The notes under the pieces: model-generated
Database searches by the model: none
What the model was told of the DNA's origin: nothing
The model's input: only the letters and a program-made list of their open reading frames with translations
Assembly: GCA_009784685.1 (NCBI GenBank)
Contig: WRBF01000002.1
Coordinates: forward strand, 1 to 64,000
Length of the DNA: 64,000 bases
Reading direction: 5' to 3'
Source: Defluviitaleaceae bacterium
GTDB taxonomy: Bacteria > Bacillota > Clostridia > Lachnospirales > WRBF01
Program-made: the position numbers and the translations under genes
In this document: piece after piece, positions 34,731 through 43,826 of the stretch
Layout of the letters: each line of letters begins with the position of its first letter
How positions within the stretch are numbered: position 1 is the stretch's first letter

Positions 34731-36164
34731 TCACCTTCGCCGATCTTTTTTCTTTCGACATAAAGACCCGAATTTTATTATAGCACTACGAAGCATCAAA
34801 TTCAATGGCATTTCTCTAATTTTCGCAATTTTATGCAATCTTTTTTCACCGCGATCCTCAAAGCGGCATACAAAAACTCTCCAAATTAAAATCAAGTATG
34901 CAAATAATATGAATGGCATGTAACCTATCCCGCTAACTCCAAGGGTTGTGACCGGCACTAAAACAGCTATATTCCAAGGTATAAGAATTGGTATTATCAT
35001 TGCGGCAACAGAAACATCTTTAGCAAGCTCACTATTTGAAAGACCTGCCCTAAAGTAATATTCTTTTCTAAGGGCAGGCGACATAATAACAGCAATTGAC
35101 TGATTACACCCTACTGCTGCACTAATTAATGCGGCGACAGAAGTTTTAAGAAAAAGCATAACCCTTGAGTCCCTATTTTCAATACCTGCGGTAATCCTTA
35201 TAAAACCGACTTTTTCGATTATACCTGCTATCATACATGATAAAGCAACTATTATAGCAACGTTTACCATATTGAGGATTCCCCCGCCCCTTATAATGTT
35301 AGTAAGCGGCGAAGTTTCGGGAAGTGAAAATCCAAATAAAATAACCATTAACAATTCAATAATACCTTCTGACTGAACAAAAAATGCAACTATCCATGCA
35401 ACCACACTACTTGCAAACATAGCGATTCTAACATTAACTTTCATAAGGCACAGAACCAAAATAACTCCTATCGGAAGCAAAGAAATGTGAGATATTACAA
35501 ATTCTGCCGAAATATCATCCGTTATAGTATTAGAAGCAGCGGCTTCAAAGCCGCTGCTAAAAGAAAGAGCCAAAAATGCCAAAAATGTTAAAACCCCCGG
35601 AACTATTGCAGTCTTAAAAGCCATTTTAACATTTGCATAATGCTCAGTTTCACACATTGCCCCAAGCAGTGCAAGAGATGAAGACATCGGCGAAGCTCTG
35701 TCTCCAAAGTATATTCCGGAAATTATTGCTCCGGAGGCGATATAAATATTCATATTATTACTTACAGCAATCGCCATAAGCATGACACCTACCATCGCAA
35801 CTGTCCCAAAAGAAGTACCAATTATAAAAGCAACTAAAGCACAAAGAAGAAATGCGGCAGCATAAAAAACAGAAGGATGAATAATTTGAACACCGTAATA
35901 GACAAGATATGGAACAGTACCGCTGACTATCCAACTTGCGCTGAGCATACCTATAAAAACAAATACCGATACAACAATTGACGCCTTTTTAAGCCCACCG
36001 ACTGTCATAAGCCCTATTTCTTTAATCGAATGATTACGCTTCCTCGCAAGAACTGTGAACATTAAAAAGCTTACAATAAGTCCATACCAAATAGGTAGTC
36101 CGACTATAGTGCAAGCTAAAAGCAAAATGAATGTTGCTATAATTATTGCAATAAAAGGGAACAT
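34731..36164 (-). CDS. NhaC-family Na+/H+ antiporter
   Basis: A 477-residue protein with about twelve membrane helices and the NhaC motif GIYFGDRASPMSSSLALLG, followed by GCNQSIAVIM. It exchanges sodium (or an organic acid in some relatives) for protons. It begins with ATG behind GAGGAG and has a TATAAT 38 bases upstream. It is 29 bases before mbl but may be read through, as no terminator lies between. Confidence 0.83.
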   Translation of the reverse strand: MFPFIAIIIATFILLLACTIVGLPIWYGLIVSFLMFTVLARKRNHSIKEIGLMTVGGLKKASIVVSVFVFIGMLSASWIVSGTVPYLVYYGVQIIHPSVFYAAAFLLCALVAFIIGTSFGTVAMVGVMLMAIAVSNNMNIYIASGAIISGIYFGDRASPMSSSLALLGAMCETEHYANVKMAFKTAIVPGVLTFLAFLALSFSSGFEAAASNTITDDISAEFVISHISLLPIGVILVLCLMKVNVRIAMFASSVVAWIVAFFVQSEGIIELLMVILFGFSLPETSPLTNIIRGGGILNMVNVAIIVALSCMIAGIIEKVGFIRITAGIENRDSRVMLFLKTSVAALISAAVGCNQSIAVIMSPALRKEYYFRAGLSNSELAKDVSVAAMIIPILIPWNIAVLVPVTTLGVSGIGYMPFILFAYLILIWRVFVCRFEDRGEKRLHKIAKIREMPLNLMLRSAIIKFGSLCRKKKDRRR

Positions 36165-36201
36165 ATTTTATCTCCTCAACACAACCGCTATATCATACCC
36201 T

Positions 36202-36207
36202 ATTATA
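36202..36207 (-). promoter_or_regulatory. TATAAT -10 box before the NhaC-type gene
   Basis: A perfect TATAAT on the minus strand, downstream of the agrB terminator, with the NhaC gene 38 bases on. A good -35 box at 17 bases was not found. Confidence 0.5.
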
Positions 36208-36251
36208 CCACATTTTTTCCTTATTTTATAACACATCAGCGGCTTAGCTAC

Positions 36252-36274
36252 AAAAAAAGATGCGGATACCGCAT
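36252..36274 (-). terminator. Terminator after agrB
   Basis: Stem ATGCGG, loop TAT, CCGCAT, then CTTTTTTT on the minus strand. It closes the LytTR-agrB transcript about 80 bases past the agrB stop. Confidence 0.85.
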
Positions 36275-36340
36275 ATTTTAAAAACATATGCGAATCAACA
36301 TCTGTATAAGTTCGATTTTCACTTTATTAAACAATATGTG

Positions 36341-36925
36341 CTACTCCTCATCCTCATGAACAACGCCGCCTTGTTGACAGGCAAGCTTGTAAGTAATCGG
36401 AAGAATATAAAATGACTGGGAAAGAACCGAAAGCATGGCAACATTTCTTATAAGTCCGTCTTTAAGCCCAATAAAATAGTAAACCACCAAAACCAACAGC
36501 GATCTTACTTTAAGCGGAATAATTTGATCCTTATACATAGGATTAACTTCTGTTCCGGACGGAGAGTATTTATAATATACGTAAAAGCAGTAGGCAAAAA
36601 CAAGGTTATAGATATTCCTAGATACTTTGATAATTTTGCTTAAATACGCAAGCCCTAAGTGGCTAGTTGTGCCTATTAAAAAGCAAGCCAGAGGCGTTTT
36701 AGCATGTATTCCTCTGGAAAAGGTTCTGATAACGCTGTAAAACATGAAAAAAAACGTCAAAGGTTTTAACAGCTTTATCTGTTTAGCAATAATGAACAGC
36801 AGTATAGTTTTAGGCAAATTCAAAGCAACTGTAGTTATACCATATTTCAAAATTTCAGTTTCATACTCATCAAGTTCATCAGTCTTCAACAGCGAAGTTA
36901 GCTTTTCTATAATATGGTCGGTCAT
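36341..36925 (-). CDS. AgrB-like membrane peptidase (accessory gene regulator B)
   Basis: A 194-residue AgrB family protein, which cuts and cyclises an AgrD peptide. The catalytic His and Cys are in SRGIHAKTPLACFLIG (about residues 72-87), and about five membrane helices follow. GAGGTG is 4 bases before the ATG. The gene lies 31 bases after the LytTR regulator. No agrC is present, and no typical 40-50 residue AgrD was found between agrB and the terminator; only frames of 12 and 14 codons with a single cysteine exist there. A second substrate peptide may be encoded elsewhere. Confidence 0.85.
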   Translation of the reverse strand: MTDHIIEKLTSLLKTDELDEYETEILKYGITTVALNLPKTILLFIIAKQIKLLKPLTFFFMFYSVIRTFSRGIHAKTPLACFLIGTTSHLGLAYLSKIIKVSRNIYNLVFAYCFYVYYKYSPSGTEVNPMYKDQIIPLKVRSLLVLVVYYFIGLKDGLIRNVAMLSVLSQSFYILPITYKLACQQGGVVHEDEE

Positions 36926-36956
36926 TGTTCACCTCTATTTGCGATAAAACACACCT

Positions 36957-37676
36957 CTACATAACCCAATCAACAAGCTCTTTTCTTCGAGTTTTTGAAA
37001 ACGGGCATTGTACATGTTCCCCAAAATGAAGAATTTTTCCTGATTTATCTATATTTGTAATGGCTTGGGTATTAACTATAAATTCTTTAGTAGAGTAGCA
37101 AAAATACTCCGGCAATCTTTCTTTTATGATAACCAAGTTGTCTCTATAACTATCAATGCCATATTTATGGCATATAATGACATTCCCTGTTCCCTTTTTC
37201 TTGTTGAAGTAATAAATATCATCATATTTTAGCCTAATAAGAGATTGACGTGTTTCGACTGTAAAATAAATTCCCATAAGCACGTCACGTGCAGCGACTA
37301 AAACTTCTTCAAGCTCTCTTAAAAATTTATCACTGCCTTTAAACACAAAGCCAAGAGAAATTACTCTATGAAGCATTTTGCTGGAAATAATACTTGATTC
37401 ATGGTCTGTTACATAAATAACCTGATTATCAGACCTAACTCTTTTAATTTGTTCAGCAAGAGTGAACCCTACCGGCTTATTACCACCCATCATTATGTCC
37501 AACAAGAAAACAGCAGGCTTGTCCCTTTTAGCTGCAAGATAGCACAAGACATCGTACTCGCTGCTACAGCCTATAAACTTGCCAAGCGTATCGCTATGTT
37601 TTGAGTTCAAACTCTTTAGCGATTCTTCCATAAAGTTGAGAAATTCTAAATTATCGTCGTAAACTATAATGTCCAT
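36957..37676 (-). CDS. LytTR response regulator, AgrA-like
   Basis: A 239-residue regulator: a receiver domain (about 1-120) with the phospho-acceptor aspartate in FLLDIMMGGN and the acidic pair in VYDDN, then a LytTR DNA-binding domain (about 135-239, IYYFNKKKG and FIVNTQAITNI). Start at ATG 37676 is fixed by a promoter whose -35 lies at 37731-37736, which would otherwise fall in the coding frame. No histidine kinase adjoins it, so its partner kinase is encoded elsewhere or absent. It is cotranscribed with agrB. Confidence 0.88.
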   Translation of the reverse strand: MDIIVYDDNLEFLNFMEESLKSLNSKHSDTLGKFIGCSSEYDVLCYLAAKRDKPAVFLLDIMMGGNKPVGFTLAEQIKRVRSDNQVIYVTDHESSIISSKMLHRVISLGFVFKGSDKFLRELEEVLVAARDVLMGIYFTVETRQSLIRLKYDDIYYFNKKKGTGNVIICHKYGIDSYRDNLVIIKERLPEYFCYSTKEFIVNTQAITNIDKSGKILHFGEHVQCPFSKTRRKELVDWVM

Positions 37677-37707
37677 AAAAAACCCGCCTAAAACTTTATC
37701 TTGCATA

Positions 37708-37736
37708 ATTTTAATATTAAATGTCGAATTTGTCAA
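37708..37736 (-). promoter_or_regulatory. Promoter of the LytTR-agrB operon
   Basis: TTGACA, 17 bases, TAAAAT on the minus strand, ending about 30 bases before the ATG at 37676. Perfect -35 and five of six -10 bases; good sigma-A type. It faces the promoter at 37765 of the divergent gene. Confidence 0.75.
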
Positions 37737-37764
37737 GGGTTTTTAAAAGCATCTCTATATAATC

Positions 37765-37793
37765 TTGCCTTATAGCGGACAAATTGTTATAAT
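37765..37793 (+). promoter_or_regulatory. Promoter of the DUF5711-cvpA pair
   Basis: TTGCCT, 17 bases, TATAAT on the plus strand, followed by a likely start at about 37800 and the binding site AAGGAGG at 37804. Confidence 0.7.
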
Positions 37794-37820
37794 GATAACA
37801 TATAAGGAGGATGGCTTAAT

Positions 37821-39023
37821 TTGAGAGATCAAAAAAGAACTGACGAAAACGGTAGATCAGACAAAAAAAATAATCTGATGGTTAAAATTGCCGCTGTGAT
37901 TTTAGCTGTATCAGTTGCTTTTTATATTTATACAGATATTGATGCCGGCTCATTATTTGGCAGTAATGATTCAGATGCTTTTTTTTCGCCTACAGATGTA
38001 GCTTTCCAATATGAAAGCCTACGGGATGTATTTTTCTTTGCGACTGAAAACGGGGATTTTTTTTACTGCACCAACAATTTTGTAAGGTTCTTAACTCCAA
38101 CCGGCCAAGTTAGATGGGAAACATCTATTGATGTTTTGAACCCTTTTGTTGTGGGAAACGGAAGCTATATTGCAATAGGCGAGGTAAATGGAAGGATAAT
38201 ATATGTTTTTGGGCGAAGCGGACTTCTTTATACAAGACATTTTGAAACACAAAACATACTTAACTTCGCCGTGAATAGACAAGGATTCGCATCTGTTGTT
38301 TTGCAAAGCGGGTCAAGCTATGAAACGATTGTTCTTAACAGCAGCGGAACTGAAATATGGCGTTGGATGTATCATCTTCCCGGAATTTACCCTATTGCAA
38401 CTGCAATTTCACATGACAGCAGAATTCTTGCAAACAGTACGCTTGAAGTCAACGAACGATTAGTTTCCCAAGTCTTTTATGCATTTTTGAACAGAAACGA
38501 AGCAGCAGCACATACTGACACGATATTTATGTCAATGATAAGACCGGGTCAAGTGATTCCTGAAGTTCATTTTTTAGACAACCGCACTGCGGTATTGTTA
38601 TCAGACAGTGAAATCTCCGGGGTAACGTTTACTGGCGGGTCTGATGTGAGAGATGAATGGAGCAAAGAAATCGGCAACAGAATAGATGACTTCGCCATAT
38701 TTGACAGAGGTATAGCAGTTGCATTTGGCGAAGGGGTTATAAATCAAAACCAAGAACGCCCCGGGACAGTAAACTTCTATAACGCTTCAGGAGAAGTAAC
38801 CGGAACGTTTTTTGGCGGAGACAGAGTTACATATATGAGCTCAAACGGTAATAATATTGTAATAGGGGTTGGAAGAACCTTTTACGGTGTCACTGACAGA
38901 GGAAGAATACTTTGGCAGTTTGATGCTACAACAGACTTAAGAGATGTGTTCATACTTAACAACAGCAATACGATTTTGACAGTGTCACAAACCGAGGCAA
39001 CTGTTTTAAGAAGGGGCAGATAA
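37821..39023 (+). CDS. DUF5711-like membrane-anchored beta-propeller protein
   Basis: A 400-residue protein with a basic N-tail, one membrane helix (about 20-38) and an extracellular beta-propeller-like domain of short repeated strands (such as NGDFFYCTNNFVRFL and TGQVRWETSI). It matches DUF5711, common in Clostridia beside cvpA. The start is TTG at 37821, 10 bases after AAGGAGG. Function is not known; the propeller may bind a partner in the envelope. Confidence 0.7.
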   Translation: MRDQKRTDENGRSDKKNNLMVKIAAVILAVSVAFYIYTDIDAGSLFGSNDSDAFFSPTDVAFQYESLRDVFFFATENGDFFYCTNNFVRFLTPTGQVRWETSIDVLNPFVVGNGSYIAIGEVNGRIIYVFGRSGLLYTRHFETQNILNFAVNRQGFASVVLQSGSSYETIVLNSSGTEIWRWMYHLPGIYPIATAISHDSRILANSTLEVNERLVSQVFYAFLNRNEAAAHTDTIFMSMIRPGQVIPEVHFLDNRTAVLLSDSEISGVTFTGGSDVRDEWSKEIGNRIDDFAIFDRGIAVAFGEGVINQNQERPGTVNFYNASGEVTGTFFGGDRVTYMSSNGNNIVIGVGRTFYGVTDRGRILWQFDATTDLRDVFILNNSNTILTVSQTEATVLRRGR

Positions 39024-39027
39024 GAAA

Positions 39028-39723
39028 ATGGGATTTAATTTGATGGACATTATTGTTATAGTAATTTTTGGATTTAGTATTTTTTTATGCTATCAAAAAG
39101 GGCTAGTAATGTCTTTGTTTGGGATGTTCCGTCTGATTATCGCATTATTTATTGCGATAAATCTGGCAGCGCCCGTTGGCGGGTTTATTAGAAACAGTGA
39201 AATAATTTATGGGCTTGTGTATTCCGCTGTATCAGCAACAATTACCCCCAATATGCCTGATCCGGGCAGTCAAGTTATCAGCGATATTGCTAATCCGGCG
39301 AATGTTACAAACCTAATTAGGGACTTTTCAGCCGGAGGCACAGATTTAAGAGATCAAGCTGAAGTAATACGCCAAATCGATATACCTTCTAGCATTATAA
39401 ACGGCGTATTGTCTCATGAAACAGCACACAGAATTATTGCTGAGTACATAACCGGTCTTGTAATCACGGTAATAGCAGTGATCCTTATTTTTATAGCAGC
39501 TCTTATATGCTTAAAAGTATTGGCAAAATCTCTTGATACTTTAGCAAGGCTGCCAATTATAAATATTGCAAACAAGCTGGGTGGAATTTTAGTAGGGTTT
39601 GTCCAAGGTTATGCAATTGTTTGGATAATCATTACGATTATAAGATTTCTGCCTTTTAATGAGTTTATGGCAAGCTGTTATTATTTGATTGAAAATTCCA
39701 GAATTGCTTCAATGTTTGTGTAG
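39028..39723 (+). CDS. CvpA family membrane protein
   Basis: A 231-residue protein with four membrane helices. It opens MDIIVIVIFGFSIFLCYQKGLVMSLFGMFR and ends in a TLARLPIINIANKLGGILVG motif, typical of CvpA, which is linked to colicin V production and envelope stress. It starts 4 bases after the DUF5711 gene. Between helices is a longer extracellular loop of about 70 residues. Confidence 0.85.
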   Translation: MGFNLMDIIVIVIFGFSIFLCYQKGLVMSLFGMFRLIIALFIAINLAAPVGGFIRNSEIIYGLVYSAVSATITPNMPDPGSQVISDIANPANVTNLIRDFSAGGTDLRDQAEVIRQIDIPSSIINGVLSHETAHRIIAEYITGLVITVIAVILIFIAALICLKVLAKSLDTLARLPIINIANKLGGILVGFVQGYAIVWIIITIIRFLPFNEFMASCYYLIENSRIASMFV

Positions 39724-39743
39724 ATATCAAATAAATCCAACTG

Positions 39744-41687
39744 CTACAATGGCAAATGCATCTTACTTTCCGCATCAAACCACTTAACTTCAAAACCTGC
39801 ACCCTTAGTGCAAAATACAGAGCTTGATGTGTTTTCCATATCTCGCTCTTTTTCATAGCCAATTTTTTCGATAATTGTCTCTGAATTATGACATGGGAAG
39901 TATCCCAATAAATTAAGTGATATCACGCCTGTTCCCTTCGTAAAAGAAAGAAGCTCCGCTTGATAATCAATAAAAGAAGCTACCGGACCTTTACCCTTAA
40001 CGTAAGAACGATCTCCAATGGTTTCAGGCGGATCAAAAATACCATAAAGCCTTGCAATATCTGAAAGCACCCTCCCTATAGATGTTGTATCCACATCTAT
40101 ATAGAATTCGTAATAAGGCTCAAGCAAAACAGATTTCGCTTTTTCTAAGCCCTGACGAACTGCTCGATATGCTGATTCACGCAAATCACCACCATCGGTA
40201 TATTGTACATGAACAGCCCCATCGGTCAATACAAATCTAATATCTGTAAGTGAACTGCCTGTAAGAATCCCTTTATGATCACGGTCTAAAACATGATGAC
40301 GAATTAAGTTCTGATATTGTTTTGCCAATCTGTCTGTGTGAAGCTCACTTTTAAATTCAAATCCGCCGCCTGGATTTGGCTCCATTCGCAAATGAACCTC
40401 TGCGTAATGCCTCAACGGTTCAAAATGCCCATAACCTTTAATAGGCTCTGCGATTGTTTCACGATATAGCACTTGGCATTCGCCAAAGTCAACATTCAAA
40501 CCAAACTTCGCAAGGATCAGCTCTTTAAGCACTTCAAGCTGTATTTTTCCCATAATGCGAACGCTGATTTCTTTAATGCTCGGCTCGTAAAACACTTCAA
40601 GCAACGGATCTTGCGCTTCCAGTTTGCGAAGACAGCTCATAACAGCATCAAAAGGACTGCCGCCAATTATTACCGCTGCCTTTAACGCAGGATTAAGAAC
40701 AGGAACAGGCATATCCAAACAATTACCAAGCCCCATACCCGGAACTGCACTGTTCAGGCCGGTCACTCCAACAATATCACCTACGTATGCGGCATTTAAG
40801 TTTGTATAAGATTCGCCTTGATAATCCCGAATTTCATTTATCTTTTCACACATTTCATTGCCATAGTGAATTTCATCTCTTATTTTCAGACTTCCAGCAA
40901 GGCATTTTAAAAATGCAACCCTTGCGCCTTTTGAATCATGCACTACTTTAAATATTCTACCGGAAAATTTATCGCCTAAGGACTCAATTTCAGGGGCAGT
41001 TGCCTCTAATATGTTAAGAATTTCTATAATTCCTGTCTGCTTTAAAGCACTCCCTGCCGCCGCTAAAACAATATTTCCAAGCATTATTTGACGTTTGGTG
41101 CATTCTATTACTTTTCTTTCAAAATCATTGTCCACTTTGCCTTCCAAGTAAAAGTTCATCAGTTCGTCATCATATTCGCATAATAGTTCAATAAAATCTT
41201 CGCCTGTTAATTCATCAGCACTTGTAACTAAGTAGCAATTCAAATGCAGCTTTGCCTCAATATCGTTCAAACAGCGTTGAACGTTTGCGCCCGTTTGATC
41301 CGTCTTGTTAATGAATACATAAATCGGGATTTTTTTCTCTTTAAGAAGCTTGCATAGTGTAATCGTGTGACTTTGAACTCCATCAGCCGCACTGATCAGC
41401 AGTATTGCGGCATCAAGAACTGAAAGAGAACGTTCCATTTCAGCTGAAAAGTCTATATGCCCCGGGGTATCAATAAGATAATATTCACGACTTCCATACA
41501 AAAAAGACGCTATATCACTGAATATTGTTATCCCTCTGCGTCTTTCAAGTTCATTATAGTCCATTAAGGCACTTCCGTGGTCAACGCGCCCAAATGTTTC
41601 GATTTTTTTAGTTTGATACAGCAGACATTCACAAAAGGTTGTCTTACCTGCATCTACATGCGCAAATACGCCTATCGTTAGCTTCAT
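39744..41687 (-). CDS. TetM-type ribosomal protection-like GTPase
   Basis: A 647-residue translational GTPase of the Tet(M)/Tet(O) group, close to the family's 640 residues. G1 AHVDAGKTT, G2 RRRGIT, G3 DTPGHIDF and G4 NKTD are intact, and the EF-G-like domains II to V follow. Tet(M) releases tetracycline by domain IV loops. Here domain IV has DTTSIGRVLSDIARLYG where Tet(M) has the loop that touches the drug site, so resistance is not assured. ATG 41687 has GGGAG upstream. It is a divergent chromosomal homolog. Confidence 0.83.
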   Translation of the reverse strand: MKLTIGVFAHVDAGKTTFCECLLYQTKKIETFGRVDHGSALMDYNELERRRGITIFSDIASFLYGSREYYLIDTPGHIDFSAEMERSLSVLDAAILLISAADGVQSHTITLCKLLKEKKIPIYVFINKTDQTGANVQRCLNDIEAKLHLNCYLVTSADELTGEDFIELLCEYDDELMNFYLEGKVDNDFERKVIECTKRQIMLGNIVLAAAGSALKQTGIIEILNILEATAPEIESLGDKFSGRIFKVVHDSKGARVAFLKCLAGSLKIRDEIHYGNEMCEKINEIRDYQGESYTNLNAAYVGDIVGVTGLNSAVPGMGLGNCLDMPVPVLNPALKAAVIIGGSPFDAVMSCLRKLEAQDPLLEVFYEPSIKEISVRIMGKIQLEVLKELILAKFGLNVDFGECQVLYRETIAEPIKGYGHFEPLRHYAEVHLRMEPNPGGGFEFKSELHTDRLAKQYQNLIRHHVLDRDHKGILTGSSLTDIRFVLTDGAVHVQYTDGGDLRESAYRAVRQGLEKAKSVLLEPYYEFYIDVDTTSIGRVLSDIARLYGIFDPPETIGDRSYVKGKGPVASFIDYQAELLSFTKGTGVISLNLLGYFPCHNSETIIEKIGYEKERDMENTSSSVFCTKGAGFEVKWFDAESKMHLPL

Positions 41688-41734
41688 TAATAAACTCCCT
41701 GCAACTCTTATAAAGCTCAAAACGCTTAAAGTGA

Positions 41735-42466
41735 TTAGAGTGCCTTGTCAAGCAACATTCCGGATTCAATTATTCTAAACGTATCTTCAATTCTACGAGT
41801 GGCTCTGTAGCTGTAATAATAATCAAACCCTCGAAAGTTCATGTGTGCTGCCATTGGAATCTCTAAAATATTTCCGGCGATCTCATAAATACTATAAAAA
41901 ATATCTGATGAATTTTTTATAGCAGTCATAATTTCATTTTTTGATGATTCATTATAGTAATCAGTATCAAAAAACAATTCGCCTTTACTATCAAACCCAA
42001 AACCCAGTTCAGATAAATCATCAATATTATCTTCAACCATATAAGCAAGATCTTCCGAAAAATCTCTAAGCTGGGGGCTATGGGCTTGGATTGCTAACGA
42101 GTTAACAGCACGATCATAACATATAGCGAATGTTTCAAGGCTTCGGCATAAGCTTTGCTTAAAAGGAGAAAGCCCGTAAATCGGAACGTTTACGATAAAG
42201 ATCCTCATATCAACATCTATTATACTTGCATAATACTTTATGTCAACTACCGTTTTGGCTGTTGAACGCAAATACCTTAAAACCTTACCGTTTAAGGCGG
42301 CGTTTAAAGCAAACACCGGTGCCGAGTCATTTTCAGCAGCAAGCGCAGCATTTTGACGGCGAACTGCAATCTTTTCATACCTAAAAGATTCATCAGCAGC
42401 ATCGTCCTCACCTACGATATAAGGTTTATAGTGATTGTAATAATGAAGGTTCGTCAACATAAGCAA
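41735..42466 (-). CDS. FliD C-terminal-like short protein
   Basis: A 243-residue soluble protein with no signal peptide. Its middle (DDLSELGFGFDSKGELFFDTDYY) resembles the C-terminal domain of the flagellar cap FliD, where a similar phrase precedes a helix. The N-terminal cap and D2-D3 parts of FliD are missing. It lies 6 bases after the LysM-G5 gene. The resemblance is moderate and could be chance; no other family was recognised. Confidence 0.5.
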   Translation of the reverse strand: MLMLTNLHYYNHYKPYIVGEDDAADESFRYEKIAVRRQNAALAAENDSAPVFALNAALNGKVLRYLRSTAKTVVDIKYYASIIDVDMRIFIVNVPIYGLSPFKQSLCRSLETFAICYDRAVNSLAIQAHSPQLRDFSEDLAYMVEDNIDDLSELGFGFDSKGELFFDTDYYNESSKNEIMTAIKNSSDIFYSIYEIAGNILEIPMAAHMNFRGFDYYYSYRATRRIEDTFRIIESGMLLDKAL

Positions 42467-42471
42467 TCATC

Positions 42472-43752
42472 CTATCTCGTTCCAACTTCAATTATTTCAT
42501 CTACCGGAGGAACGGTTATTACAGTATCAACGGTAATCCTTTCTCGTTCAAAACCATTAATTCTAACTATATGGACAGTCACTTCCTGCTGACCGTCCCT
42601 GCCCTGTTGAGCAACTCTTGACCAGTTTCTATTTTGTGCTGAATTTGTTATCGTTTCTGTTCCATGAGGAGCAAGCTCTATAAATTTAAATTCTTCAACA
42701 GTTCTGACAGATAAGATCGGGGTTGGCAATGTAAGCGTGATAAACTGTCCAATTTGCAAATCAGGCGTAACACCGGGGTTCATAGCAAAAAATTCTTCCT
42801 GTGTTATTCCGTGATTACGACTTAAAAGCCAAACGCTGTCTCCAGGCTGAACCTGGTAAAAGCTGTCGGTCATAGTTGTTGTTGTAAGCCTAGAAAGAGC
42901 AAGTTCAGACCTTACTATATCATCAGAGTCAACGAAACGTTGTGTTATCAAAACATCTTCAGCAAATCCGGATTCAACAAGGGTCGCATTATCACCCACG
43001 AATTCTGATATAATGTTATCCAAAATACTTTGTGCATCGACGGCATTTCGAACTATTGCAATCTCTTCACCATCAACAGTAATCACTGCGGCTTCAAGAG
43101 TATATGTAAAGAGCCTGCGTATCGAATCAATTGCAGAATCTACAGTAACCATATTCCTTCTTCTTGCGTTAACAGGGACTATAGTGACTCTTTCAACAAC
43201 TTCAATCCTTGTTCCAACTTCAGCAACAGTTTTTGCAACAGCCGTATAATGAAGATCCTCAGCGGTTATGCTTCTGTTTCTTTCTATTACTCCAACAAAA
43301 ACGCCGTCAACTTCTATTCTAAGTGCATTTCTGTTTGTGAAAAAGAAAACTGTTATCCCAATAAGAATTAACGCCGAAGAAAGAGCGATAACGCTAACAG
43401 GAATTTTCATACCGCTAAACAGTGAAAAAAAGTTTGAAAATAAAAGGCGAACATACGAAAAGAATCTTTTGACCCAGGCTTTAATGTTTCTAATTATACT
43501 GGGCTTACGCTTGCGCTTACCACGTTCTGACGAACGAGACGAAACTCTTTGGCTTTTATTTGGTTTAATCCTTGAGCTTCTTGTATTTTTTATTTCCCTG
43601 TCAGTTGAGCCTCTACTGCTGATTTTGCGGTCAACGCCGGAGTGTTCCTTGCCTCTATCGTTATTCAAATGTCTTTCATTTGATCTTTTGTCGTCACTGC
43701 GAGAATTGCGATTTCTTGCACCGGCGTTTTTTTCTTCCTTATTACCGGACAT
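42472..43752 (-). CDS. LysM and G5 membrane protein without peptidase domain
   Basis: A 426-residue protein: a basic disordered cytoplasmic tail (1-110), one membrane helix (about 117-140), a region of unknown fold, one LysM peptidoglycan-binding domain (about 295-345, YQVQPGDSVWLLSRNHGI) and one G5 domain (about 350-420, SVRTVEEFKFIELAPHGTETI). Related clostridial proteins carry M23 peptidase after these; here it is missing and the gene ends after G5. The role is probably wall attachment. Its leader holds an inverted repeat at 43793. Confidence 0.82.
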   Translation of the reverse strand: MSGNKEEKNAGARNRNSRSDDKRSNERHLNNDRGKEHSGVDRKISSRGSTDREIKNTRSSRIKPNKSQRVSSRSSERGKRKRKPSIIRNIKAWVKRFFSYVRLLFSNFFSLFSGMKIPVSVIALSSALILIGITVFFFTNRNALRIEVDGVFVGVIERNRSITAEDLHYTAVAKTVAEVGTRIEVVERVTIVPVNARRRNMVTVDSAIDSIRRLFTYTLEAAVITVDGEEIAIVRNAVDAQSILDNIISEFVGDNATLVESGFAEDVLITQRFVDSDDIVRSELALSRLTTTTMTDSFYQVQPGDSVWLLSRNHGITQEEFFAMNPGVTPDLQIGQFITLTLPTPILSVRTVEEFKFIELAPHGTETITNSAQNRNWSRVAQQGRDGQQEVTVHIVRINGFERERITVDTVITVPPVDEIIEVGTR

Positions 43753-43792
43753 AATTAGTTACCTCTCACACTGTTTTCTTTGTATAACCTAA

Positions 43793-43826
43793 GAACTTAA
43801 AGGTCGATACTAAAACCTTTAAGTTC
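43793..43826. repeat. Inverted repeat in the leader of the LysM-G5 gene
   Basis: Two perfect 12-base arms (GAACTTAAAGGT and ACCTTTAAGTTC) with a 10-base loop lie 40-74 bases before the minus-strand ATG at 43752. The stem is AT-rich. It does not match a known riboswitch that I can identify and may be an RNA hairpin or an operator. Confidence 0.55.

Noticed and set aside
37677..37736. Earlier start of the LytTR regulator at 37736
   Set aside because: This codon lies within the -35 box of a good promoter, and the receiver domain begins at ATG 37676.
39744..41687. Elongation factor G
   Set aside because: Length and the C-terminal pattern fit the TetM group, and EF-G would carry different domain IV motifs.
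43013..43792. Plus-strand frames of 78-174 codons opposite the LysM-G5 gene
   Set aside because: They are antisense to a gene with clear LysM and G5 domains and have repeated-strand composition typical of shadows.
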